Part shown: positions 1-5,024 of the stretch, one piece after another
Layout: the number at the start of each line of letters is the position of its first letter
Position numbering within the stretch: the stretch's first letter is position 1
Source of the DNA: Gammaproteobacteria bacterium
Lineage (GTDB): Bacteria; Pseudomonadota; Gammaproteobacteria; Pseudomonadales; Azotimanducaceae
Assembly (NCBI GenBank): GCA_002715785.1
Contig: PBAA01000008.1
Location: 1 to 5,024 of the forward strand
Reading direction: 5' to 3'
Length of the DNA stretch: 5,024 nucleotides
The notes under the pieces: model-generated
What the model saw: only the letters and a program-made list of their open reading frames with translations
The model's database searches: none
Told to the model about the DNA's origin: nothing
Translations under genes and position numbers: made by a program

Positions 1-357
1 GACAGTGTATTTCTGCTGGGTCACAAGAACCCTGCTATCGATTACATCAGTAGCGCTGATCTCGTGGTTATACCATCTCGAAACGAAGGTTTTTCGTACG
101 TTTTCGCCGAAGCCTTGTTGGAACGAACACCCGTCATTTCGACTAACGTCCCGATCCCCAACGAAGTGCTGCCCAAAGAATATTTGTGCGCAATCGACAG
201 CGTTGAGGCTATCGGCCAGCTACTGGAGACCACGCTTTCCGACATGAGTGGACTCGAGCATTCGTTTTCTCCCCTATTCGATTATGCCAAGAAAAATTTG
301 ACGCTCTCGCGTAGTCGAGACAAAACCTTGGCTGCCTACAGCGCGCTTATCGAATAA
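1..357 (+). CDS. Glycosyltransferase, GT4-like (group 1), C-terminal fragment
   Basis: This is the 3' end of a gene whose start lies left of the window; frame 1 is open from base 1 to the TAA at 355-357, giving 118 residues. The fragment matches the C-terminal Rossmann domain of GT-B glycosyltransferases of the RfaB/GT4 type. It has the run ADLVVIPSRNEGF (residues 19-31), and the E-x7-E motif with Glu29 and Glu37 that contacts the nucleotide-sugar donor in this family. TPVISTNVPIPNEVLP (43-58) follows, as usual after that motif. Such enzymes move a sugar from an NDP-sugar onto lipid, polysaccharide or protein acceptors, often for LPS, capsule or exopolysaccharide. Donor and acceptor cannot be read from this fragment. 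No membrane segment is seen in the visible part. The gene is separated from trpG by 156 bp and is probably a different transcription unit. An internal ATG at 64 lies inside the domain and is not a start. Confidence 0.85.
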   Translation, partial: DSVFLLGHKNPAIDYISSADLVVIPSRNEGFSYVFAEALLERTPVISTNVPIPNEVLPKEYLCAIDSVEAIGQLLETTLSDMSGLEHSFSPLFDYAKKNLTLSRSRDKTLAAYSALIE

Positions 358-432
358 CCGAGCCTTAACCGAGAACAACCACTCGTTAAAAACTTTTCAA
401 TCGACTATAGCTCAATGAGACGTCGTTCCGAT

Positions 433-438
433 TAAAAT
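433..438 (+). promoter_or_regulatory. Possible -10 element upstream of trpG
   Basis: TAAAAT matches the sigma-70 -10 consensus TATAAT at five of six positions and is followed by a GC-rich discriminator (GCGCCCC). Transcription from here would start near 445 and leave a leader of about 70 nt before trpG. No convincing -35 hexamer stands 16-18 bp upstream, so this is tentative. The leader has no TGG (Trp) codon in any frame and no terminator-type T tract, so classical Trp-peptide attenuation is not supported. I see no TrpR-type operator either. Confidence 0.3.
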
Positions 439-481
439 GCGCCCCATGCTGACGTCACACTCATCGGACTTGCATCCTTGT

Positions 482-496
482 AGCTCTAATCGAGCT
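482..496 (+). other. Small hairpin just upstream of the trpG ribosome binding site
   Basis: AGCTC (482-486) and GAGCT (492-496) can pair as a 5-bp stem around the loop TAATC, with one possible extra G-U pair outside. It ends 4 nt before the AAAGGA Shine-Dalgarno sequence of trpG at 501-506. It has no T tract and is not a terminator. A role in translation of trpG is possible but the stem is short enough to be chance. Confidence 0.25.
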
Positions 497-513
497 GACG
501 AAAGGAATGAGCA

Positions 514-1107
514 ATGATTCTAATGATCGATAATTACGATTCTTTCACCTATAACATCGTCCAATATCTGGGTGAGTTGGGGGCGACCATCGAGGTTCAT
601 CGAAATGACGAGATCACCCTAGACCAAATCGACCAGTTGAACCCTGAAAAGATTGTCATCAGTCCGGGGCCTTGCACGCCTAATGAAGCCGGTATCTCAA
701 TGGACGTCATCCGGGAATTCGGACAATCGATCCCGACCCTCGGAATTTGTCTGGGGCATCAGAGCATCGGGCAGGTCTACGGCGGCGAAGTCGTACGCGC
801 GCGAGAGGTGATGCACGGCAAGCTCTCCTACGTTCACCACAGTGGTCGGGGTGTATTCCAAAACCTACCCGATCAGATCGAGGTGACCCGTTATCACTCG
901 TTAGTCGTTTCTAAAAGTTCGGTGCCCGACTGTCTCGAAATCACTGCATGGACCGAAATGGATGACGGCACGTTCGACGAAGTAATGGCCTTTCGCCACC
1001 GCGAGTTTGACGTGGAGGGGGTCCAATTTCACCCGGAATCGATCAAAACCCAAGCCGGACACGAGCTCCTTAGCAACTTTCTCAGGAGAAACGTCGATGG
1101 AAATTAG
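514..1107 (+). CDS. trpG: Anthranilate synthase component II, glutamine amidotransferase subunit (TrpG; possibly also PabA)
   Basis: This class I glutamine amidotransferase releases ammonia from glutamine and passes it to a TrpE partner, which makes anthranilate from chorismate in the cytoplasm. The 197 residues are full length for the family. MILMIDNYDSFTYN opens the protein. The oxyanion loop PGP is at 51-53 and the nucleophile elbow GICLGHQ contains Cys79. The other triad residues are His173 and Glu175 in GVQFHPES. The VMHGK segment (99-103) and RYHSLVV (126-132) are typical of the TrpG/PabA group. The ATG at 514 has an AAAGGA ribosome binding site at 501-506 with 7-nt spacing. It leads the trpGDC operon and overlaps trpD by 11 bp. 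trpE is not nearby. TrpG and PabA are hard to separate by sequence; the trpD-trpC context favours TrpG, while dual service to PabB in folate synthesis remains possible. Confidence 0.96.
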   Translation: MILMIDNYDSFTYNIVQYLGELGATIEVHRNDEITLDQIDQLNPEKIVISPGPCTPNEAGISMDVIREFGQSIPTLGICLGHQSIGQVYGGEVVRAREVMHGKLSYVHHSGRGVFQNLPDQIEVTRYHSLVVSKSSVPDCLEITAWTEMDDGTFDEVMAFRHREFDVEGVQFHPESIKTQAGHELLSNFLRRNVDGN

Positions 1108-2125
1108 CGATGCACTCACACGCATTGTCGACGGGAAAAAGCTAAGCCAAGCCAACACTAAGGCAATTTTTGACACGATCATGGCAGGCGAAGCGACACC
1201 CGCTCAAATTGCTGGGATTCTGATGGCGCTCCGCGTCCGGGGCGAAACCCCTGAGGAAATCGCAGGGGCCGCCGAGGCGATGCGTCAAGTGTCAACCAAG
1301 GTTGCAGTCGACGTGGCCAACCTGGTGGACACCTGTGGCACCGGTGGTTCCGGGGAGGCCAAGCTCTTCAATATTTCAACGGCCGCTGCTTTTGTTGTTG
1401 CCGGCGCCGGAGGTCACGTCGCCAAGCATGGCAATCGTGGCATGACAAGTCAGAGCGGTAGCGCCGATCTGCTCGAAGCTGCCGGCGTAAACATCGCGCT
1501 CTCGCCCGAGCAGATCGCTCGATGTATTAGTGAGATAGGTGTCGGATTTCTATTCGCCCAGGCACATCATTCGGCCATGCGATACGCGGGCCCCGTCCGG
1601 CAAGAGCTAAGGGTTCGAACTATTTTCAATTTGCTTGGGCCGTTGACTAACCCAGCCAGCGCCCAACGCCAACTCATTGGCGTGTTTGCACCCGAATGGC
1701 AACAGCCCATCGCCGAAGTCGCTCAGTTACTGGGGTCAACGCATGTCATGGTCGTACATGCGAACGGCCTTGACGAACTGTCCATATCTGGAACGTCAAC
1801 CATCGTTGAACTCAAAGACGCTGAAATTCAACGATACACAATCGAACCCGAGGACTTTGGAATCACGACCCAACGTGTTGAGGATCTGCACGCCAATTCT
1901 CCGGAAAGTAGTCTAGAGCTCGTGCGGCGATCGCTTAGCGGCGACGAGCCCAGTAGCGCAGCCGATATCGTGGCGTTAAACGCCGGCGCCGCGATTTATG
2001 TAGCAGGAATTGCAGACACACTCGCAAACGGTGTCGCCATGGCCGAAGATTCGATTGCAAGCGGCTTGGCGGCCGAAAAACTCGCGGAACTCACCCGAGT
2101 TTCACGCCTAATGGAGTCTTCGTGA
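1097..2125 (+). CDS. trpD: Anthranilate phosphoribosyltransferase (TrpD)
   Basis: TrpD transfers the phosphoribosyl group of PRPP to anthranilate, the second step after chorismate in tryptophan synthesis. The 342-residue protein has the N-terminal helical domain (about 1-70) and then the alpha/beta domain of class IV phosphoribosyltransferases. Visible motifs are the PRPP loop DTCGTGGSG (78-86), FNIST (91-95), KHGNR (110-114), SGSAD (120-124), Arg168 in the anthranilate/PRPP region, TIFNLLGPLTNPA (175-187), and the Mg-binding Asp226-Glu227 in GLDELS. The ATG at 1097 was chosen over an in-frame upstream start at 1007 because AGGAGA at 1084-1089 is spaced 7 nt from it and MEISDALTRIVDG is the normal family N-terminus. 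It overlaps trpG by 11 bp and trpC by 4 bp, which suggests translational coupling. Oddity: the PRPP loop has Ser85 where most homologues have Asp, and one extra residue before FNIST. Confidence 0.97.
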   Translation: MEISDALTRIVDGKKLSQANTKAIFDTIMAGEATPAQIAGILMALRVRGETPEEIAGAAEAMRQVSTKVAVDVANLVDTCGTGGSGEAKLFNISTAAAFVVAGAGGHVAKHGNRGMTSQSGSADLLEAAGVNIALSPEQIARCISEIGVGFLFAQAHHSAMRYAGPVRQELRVRTIFNLLGPLTNPASAQRQLIGVFAPEWQQPIAEVAQLLGSTHVMVVHANGLDELSISGTSTIVELKDAEIQRYTIEPEDFGITTQRVEDLHANSPESSLELVRRSLSGDEPSSAADIVALNAGAAIYVAGIADTLANGVAMAEDSIASGLAAEKLAELTRVSRLMESS

Positions 2126-2901
2126 CCATAGGCATCCTTTCACAGATTCTCGAGCACAAGCGATTCGAGGTCGAACAACGAAAATTGAAACGAGGGCAAA
2201 AGCTGCTTCGTGGGCTAGCAGAATCCGCTGTGCCGACCCGCGGGTTCGCTGCGGCGTTAGCCGGAAAATCACCTGCCATCATCGCCGAAATCAAAAAAGC
2301 TTCGCCAAGTAAAGGAGTAATCCGCGCGAATTTCGATCCCGCTGCGATTGCGGCAAGTTACTACGAGGGTGGTGCAACTTGCCTATCCGTATTGACGGAT
2401 GAGCACTTTTTTCAGGGGGACGACGACTGCCTTATCCAAGCCCGCAACGCCATGCCGCTGCCCATCTTAAGAAAAGATTTCGTAGTCGACCAATATCAGA
2501 TCTTCGAAGCTCGAGTAATCGGAGCAGATTGCGTGCTGCTGATTGCCGCTGCGCTTGATCCGCGAACCATGCGTGAGCTATACGAAACGGCAATCTCCAT
2601 CGAACTGGACGTTCTTATCGAGGTCCATGATGCTTCCGAATTGACCTCGGCGATCGCGCTAGAACCTAAGTTGATCGGGATCAACAATCGCGACCTCGAG
2701 TCTTTCGCTACCAACCTCGACACCACACTTGAACTTTTAGATCGGGTACCGAAGACCATACAGGTGGTGACTGAAAGTGGGATTCGAACACCCGCCGACG
2801 TCACGCGCCTGCGCCGTGCGGGCGTCAACGCATTTTTGGTCGGCGAAGCCTTCATGCGAGCCGAGGAACCTGGAAAACAAATACAAACGCTCTTCTCTTA
2901 G
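2122..2901 (+). CDS. trpC: Indole-3-glycerol-phosphate synthase (TrpC)
   Basis: TrpC closes the ring of CdRP (1-(o-carboxyphenylamino)-1-deoxyribulose 5-phosphate) to indole-3-glycerol phosphate, with loss of CO2 and water. The 259-residue protein is a single TIM barrel of normal length, with no fused TrpF domain. The known catalytic set is all present: Glu56 and Lys58 in IAEIKKASPSKG, Lys118 in LRKDF, Glu167 in IEVHD, Asn188 in GINNRD, and Glu218-Ser219 in VTESGI. The phosphate-binding C-terminal region FLVGEAFM is at 238-245. The start is the GTG at 2122, overlapping the trpD stop as GTGA, with GGAG at 2113-2116 as ribosome binding site. The sequence MTIGILSQILEHKRFEVE is a normal N-terminus, which supports this non-ATG start. 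A crotonase-family gene follows after 10 nt and is probably on the same transcript. In some relatives trpC is followed by crp/vfr instead. Confidence 0.97.
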   Translation: MTIGILSQILEHKRFEVEQRKLKRGQKLLRGLAESAVPTRGFAAALAGKSPAIIAEIKKASPSKGVIRANFDPAAIAASYYEGGATCLSVLTDEHFFQGDDDCLIQARNAMPLPILRKDFVVDQYQIFEARVIGADCVLLIAAALDPRTMRELYETAISIELDVLIEVHDASELTSAIALEPKLIGINNRDLESFATNLDTTLELLDRVPKTIQVVTESGIRTPADVTRLRRAGVNAFLVGEAFMRAEEPGKQIQTLFS

Positions 2902-2911
2902 GATTACGTCA

Positions 2912-3559
2912 ATGCTTGATTATCAACAGGTCGGTGAAGTTGCCGTCATTCACATAGACGATGGCAAGGCGAACGCCATTAACCACGCATTCATCGAAGA
3001 ACTGACGGACGCTCTCGAACGCTCCCGCAACGAAGCATCTGCAATCGCTCTTTTTGGTCGACCCGGCCGTTTCTCCGCTGGATTCGACTTATCGGTAGTC
3101 AGCGACGGCGGATCCGCCGCGCAAACTCTCGTCGCCGCCGGCGGCAGCTTGTTGAAAACGATTTATTCGCATCCTCAACCTCTGGTGGTCGGCTGCACTG
3201 GACACGCTATCGCCGCAGGTGCCCTCATGCTGCTCGCAGCGGATTCTCGCATTGGAACAGCCGGCGACTTCAAAATAGGACTTAACGAAACCTCCATTGG
3301 AGCGGTATTACCCCCGTTCGCCCTGGCGCTCGCCGATGATCGAATATCCAAACGGCACCAAACGGCTGCCATTATCCAGGCCCACCTTTACGATCCGATC
3401 GGGGCGGTTGATGCCGGTTTTCTTGATCTCGTCGTCGAACCAGACGCGTTGATGGAGGATACCCTAGCAGAGGCGGCCCGCTTGGCAGAGTTACCTAGCG
3501 CAGCGTACGCGGGTAACAAGATTGCCCTTAGAACACCGTTCATCGAACACATGGCGTAG
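2912..3559 (+). CDS. Crotonase-family protein, enoyl-CoA isomerase-like
   Basis: This 215-residue protein has the crotonase (enoyl-CoA hydratase/isomerase) fold and likely acts on an acyl-CoA. Visible family features are DDGKANAIN (16-24), the first oxyanion-hole segment RFSAGFDL (53-60), the second oxyanion segment GHAIAAGALMLLAADSRIG (97-115), and GLNETSIGAVLPP (123-135). Glu126 in the LNE motif matches the single catalytic glutamate of mitochondrial-type delta3,delta2-enoyl-CoA isomerases. The second glutamate of true hydratases is not seen in the region around 150-155, so hydratase activity is less likely. It looks like the short (about 230-residue) bacterial subgroup of the family, with a slightly short C-terminus. 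The ATG at 2912 has AGGA at 2900-2903 spaced 8 nt; an open frame running back to 2777 lies inside trpC and is not used. It follows trpC by 10 nt. The physiological substrate is unknown, and a link to tryptophan synthesis is not evident. Confidence 0.88.
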   Translation: MLDYQQVGEVAVIHIDDGKANAINHAFIEELTDALERSRNEASAIALFGRPGRFSAGFDLSVVSDGGSAAQTLVAAGGSLLKTIYSHPQPLVVGCTGHAIAAGALMLLAADSRIGTAGDFKIGLNETSIGAVLPPFALALADDRISKRHQTAAIIQAHLYDPIGAVDAGFLDLVVEPDALMEDTLAEAARLAELPSAAYAGNKIALRTPFIEHMA

Positions 3560-3608
3560 GTCGCGTGATTTAAAACGACGGTCTGTTCGGAAATTTCAAA
3601 CGTTCATC

Positions 3609-3614
3609 TATAGT
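3609..3614 (+). promoter_or_regulatory. Possible -10 element for the OsmC-VOC unit
   Basis: TATAGT matches the sigma-70 -10 consensus at five of six positions and lies in the 90-bp gap after the crotonase gene. The best -35 candidate at 17-bp spacing, TTCGGA (3586-3591), is weak at three of six. A start near 3621 would give a leader of about 30 nt. No terminator is visible between the crotonase stop and this point, so read-through from the trp operon is also possible. An 8-bp palindrome, GAAATTTC, lies at 3590-3597 in the spacer region and could be an operator or chance. Confidence 0.3.
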
Positions 3615-3628
3615 CGCGGTCCGTGTGG

Positions 3629-3650
3629 AATAGTCGGAAAATAGTCGGAA
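3629..3650 (+). repeat. Perfect 11-bp tandem duplication at the OsmC gene start
   Basis: AATAGTCGGAA occurs twice head to tail, at 3629-3639 and 3640-3650, with no mismatch. The last A of copy two is the first base of the ATG at 3650, so the CGGAA of copy one sits where a Shine-Dalgarno sequence for that ATG would be. The core ATAGTCG also appears once more at 3610-3616, overlapping the possible -10 element. The duplication could be a recent slippage event or a paired binding site. Confidence 0.9.
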
Positions 3651-4099
3651 TGATTGGCAAGTCTGATATGAGAGCAACAGTTCAATGGGGCGGGGACGTA
3701 CGGTTTTCGGCTACTTCCGAAACCGGTCACAACATCGAGATGGATGGACCCGCCCAATATGGTGGGAACAACGTTGGCGTTCGGCCGATGGAGCTTGTAC
3801 TTATAGGGATCGGCGGTTGTACCACCTTTGATGTCGTGCAAATCCTTCGTAAGGGGCGTCAAGACATCACGGACTGCTGCGTCAAGATCTCGGCATTGCG
3901 TGCGGATCACGAGCCGAAAGTGTTTACCGACGTCCACGTCCAATTCATCGTCACGGGCCATAATCTCAACCCAATAAAAGTCAAACGCGCTATCGACCTC
4001 AGTTCACAACAATACTGTTCAGCGTCAATCATGATGCAACGTGGTGGGGTTCGCTTTACCCATGATTACGAAATCAGGGAAACGCATGACGCAACGTGA
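3650..4099 (+). CDS. OsmC/YhfA-family protein
   Basis: OsmC-fold proteins are small cytosolic dimers with a pair of cysteines; OsmC and Ohr reduce organic hydroperoxides, while the YhfA branch has no firmly settled role. From the ATG at 3650 the product has 149 residues. The cysteines are Cys57 in GIGGCTTFDVV and Cys123 in QQYCSASIMM; the 66-residue gap equals that of E. coli OsmC (59 and 125). The stretches RPMELVLIGIGGC, ILRKGRQDITDC, VHVQFIVTG and AIDLSSQQYCS closely resemble E. coli YhfA, so I place it there rather than with Ohr. Start choice: family members begin near MRATVQW, which would be the ATG at 3668 (143 residues), but that has no good ribosome binding site. The ATG at 3650 has GGAAAA about 8 nt upstream. 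A GTG at 3623 is possible but less likely. It overlaps the VOC gene by 14 bp and is probably cotranscribed with it. Confidence 0.9.
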   Translation: MIGKSDMRATVQWGGDVRFSATSETGHNIEMDGPAQYGGNNVGVRPMELVLIGIGGCTTFDVVQILRKGRQDITDCCVKISALRADHEPKVFTDVHVQFIVTGHNLNPIKVKRAIDLSSQQYCSASIMMQRGGVRFTHDYEIRETHDAT

Positions 4100-4493
4100 A
4101 AGTCGACCACCACCAACGACTGGCATGCACCATGTCGCCCTGAACGTTTCAAACTTCGAGGCAACCAAGGCATTTTACGTCGAGATCCTTGGGCTCGCGG
4201 TTGAGTGGGAACCCGACAACGATAACGTTTACCTAACGTCGGGCTCCGACAACATTGCCCTGCACCGGGTGACCGAAGCGTCGGGTGCGGTTAGCCAACG
4301 GCTTGACCATATCGGATTCCTTATCGACGAAAAAGACGACGTCGATAGCTGGCATACCTACCTATTATCCGCTGACGTCCAAATCGTCGCGCCCCCGCGT
4401 ACACACCGTGACGGTGCTAGGAGTTTTTATTGTCGCGATCCCAACGGGGTTACTATTCAGTTCATCCACCACCCACCACTCGCCCACCGCTAG
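4086..4493 (+). CDS. VOC-family (glyoxalase/dioxygenase fold) protein
   Basis: This 135-residue protein has the two beta-alpha-beta-beta-beta modules of the vicinal oxygen chelate fold. Module one begins GMHHVALNVSNFEATKAFYVEILGL (about 13-37) and module two begins RLDHIGFLID (72-81); the protein ends with the typical SFYCRDPNGVTIQFIHH run (113-129). In metal-dependent members four ligands are expected, usually His, Glu, His, Glu. Here His16 and His75 are kept, but the first acidic position is Ala58 (His60 lies close by) and the last is Gln125. Metal binding is therefore uncertain and the reaction cannot be named; glyoxalase, epimerase, thiol transferase and binding roles all exist in the fold. 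The ATG at 4086 has AGGGA at 4076-4080 with 5-nt spacing, better than upstream starts in the same frame or Met14. It overlaps the OsmC gene by 14 bp, suggesting coupled translation. Confidence 0.85.
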   Translation: MTQRESRPPPTTGMHHVALNVSNFEATKAFYVEILGLAVEWEPDNDNVYLTSGSDNIALHRVTEASGAVSQRLDHIGFLIDEKDDVDSWHTYLLSADVQIVAPPRTHRDGARSFYCRDPNGVTIQFIHHPPLAHR

Positions 4494-4508
4494 ATACCCT
4501 TGACCGGC

Positions 4509-4550
4509 GTGGTCGATTTCATTCGGCGCCGCCGTCCGACCGCTTTTTCT
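4509..4550 (+). terminator. Probable rho-independent terminator after the VOC gene
   Basis: Bases 4509-4515 (GTGGTCG) pair with 4537-4543 (CGACCGC) over seven pairs, one of them G-U. Inside, CGGC (4524-4527) pairs with GCCG (4531-4534) around a 3-nt loop, with an unpaired stretch on the left side. TTTTTCT follows directly at 4544-4550. The position, 15 nt after the VOC stop and before the convergent coq7, fits an operon end. The internal loop makes it less than ideal. Confidence 0.5.
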
Positions 4551-4581
4551 GGGTTCCCCTACTCAATGATTTCTTCGACAA

Positions 4582-4597
4582 GAATTTGACGAAATTC
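4582..4597. repeat. Short inverted repeat between convergent genes
   Basis: GAATTT (4582-4587) and AAATTC (4592-4597) form a perfect 6-bp inverted repeat with a 4-nt loop. It is AT-rich and has no adjoining T tract on either strand, so it is not a good terminator. It could weakly help end coq7 transcription, or be chance. Confidence 0.3.
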
Positions 4598-4639
4598 GAT
4601 AACGCACGATGTCAAAAAATGCGTCGCCCGGCTTCGGTA

Positions 4640-5024
4640 CTAAATCCGGTAGGTCGTCTCCGTCATAATTCGAGAAAACGAGGTCATAAGACGGCGTATC
4701 GGCATCGGGAAGGGCAAGCCGCCCGCTTTCTCTGCCGACGTACCATGGCGGAGCTCGTCTTCACGCATTCGCTCAAGAATCGCACGGCTACGACTATCCC
4801 CTTGCGGCAGTTGATCGATATGCCGATCTAGATGTTCAACTACCTGATCCTCTGTCGCTGCAATAAATCCGAGACTGACTCGATCTCCAAGCGCACCGGT
4901 CAACGCGCCCAGCGCGCACGATGTCGCAAAGAAAATTGGATCCAGTACGCTCGGGTGCGTATCCAGCTCTTCAAGTCGCTTGCGACACCAAACCAGGTGC
5001 ACAACTTCTTCTTTCGCCGCTTGT
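4640..5024 (-). CDS. coq7: 2-polyprenyl-3-methyl-6-methoxy-1,4-benzoquinone monooxygenase (Coq7), C-terminal part
   Basis: Coq7 is a membrane-associated diiron hydroxylase that adds the last ring hydroxyl in ubiquinone synthesis; it is an alternative to the flavin enzyme UbiF. The window holds the last 127 residues, read on the minus strand from 5023 to the TAG at 4640-4642; the N-terminus lies beyond the right edge. Five of the six iron ligands of the family are visible, numbered in the fragment: Glu6 and His9 in KEEVVHL, Glu58 in AATEDQVVEHL, and Glu90 and His93 in EDELRHG. The first helix ligand is outside. The spacing from Glu6 to Glu58 (52) equals that between human COQ7 Glu90 and Glu142. 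A hydrophobic helix around 30-46 (FFATSCALGALTGALG) is normal for this family. The GTG at 5000-5002 lies inside the second ligand motif, so it is not the start. The gene converges on the VOC gene across a 146-bp gap. Confidence 0.95.
   Translation of the reverse strand, partial: QAAKEEVVHLVWCRKRLEELDTHPSVLDPIFFATSCALGALTGALGDRVSLGFIAATEDQVVEHLDRHIDQLPQGDSRSRAILERMREDELRHGTSAEKAGGLPFPMPIRRLMTSFSRIMTETTYRI

Noticed and set aside
367..398. Terminator after the glycosyltransferase gene
   Set aside because: CGAG and CTCG can pair over only four bases and are followed by an A tract rather than a T tract on the plus strand.
358..513. Trp leader peptide with attenuator
   Set aside because: There is no TGG codon, no competing stem set and no T-rich terminator in this stretch.
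1007..1096. Upstream in-frame extension of trpD
   Set aside because: It lies inside trpG in another frame, does not resemble any TrpD N-terminus, and the ATG at 1097 has a good ribosome binding site.
2496..2855. 119-codon minus-strand open frame opposite trpC
   Set aside because: It is Ser/Arg-rich and antisense to the conserved barrel of TrpC, as expected of a shadow frame.
3608..3961. 117-codon minus-strand open frame opposite the OsmC gene
   Set aside because: It is antisense to a clearly conserved OsmC-family gene and has no recognisable motif.
4602..4624. Terminator for coq7 on the minus strand
   Set aside because: ACGCA and TGCGT pair over five bases, but the T tract on the minus strand falls inside the loop rather than after the stem.
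4430..4831. 133-codon plus-strand open frame over the end of the VOC gene and coq7
   Set aside because: It overlaps two recognised genes out of frame, has low-complexity and Arg-rich composition, and shows no family features.

Overview
The window reads as chromosomal DNA of a gammaproteobacterium of moderate GC content. The evidence is the order trpG-trpD-trpC, then a YhfA-type OsmC gene, then a bacterial coq7 on the opposite strand. From memory, Pseudomonas has the same backbone (trpGDC-vfr-OsmC-speD-coq7). The genus cannot be told from the sequence. Apart from one partial glycosyltransferase at the left edge, the genes look like ordinary core metabolism. I see no tRNA, rRNA, CRISPR array, IS element or phage gene.

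Layout. 1-357: C-terminal end of a GT4-type glycosyltransferase, cut by the left edge. 358-513: intergenic, with a possible -10 element, a small hairpin and the trpG ribosome binding site. 514-2901: trpG, trpD and trpC, tightly packed with overlaps of 11 and 4 bp. They carry glutamine-dependent anthranilate synthesis (amidotransferase subunit only), phosphoribosyl transfer and indole-glycerol-phosphate formation. trpE, trpF and trpBA are not in the window. 2912-3559: a short crotonase-fold protein resembling enoyl-CoA isomerases, 10 nt after trpC and probably cotranscribed. 3560-3649: a gap with a possible promoter and a perfect 11-bp tandem duplication that touches the next start codon. 3650-4099 and 4086-4493: a two-gene unit of an OsmC/YhfA-like thiol protein and a VOC (glyoxalase-fold) protein, overlapping by 14 bp. 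4494-4639: convergent gap with a plausible rho-independent terminator. 4640-5024, minus strand: the last 127 residues of Coq7, the diiron hydroxylase of ubiquinone synthesis, cut by the right edge.

The trp genes form one biosynthetic operon. The OsmC-VOC pair may deal with peroxides or reactive electrophiles, but this is inference. No clearly new system is evident. The points most worth a second look are the crotonase and VOC genes sitting where relatives carry crp/vfr and speD, the altered PRPP loop of TrpD, the VOC protein lacking both acidic metal ligands, and the tandem duplication before the OsmC gene.
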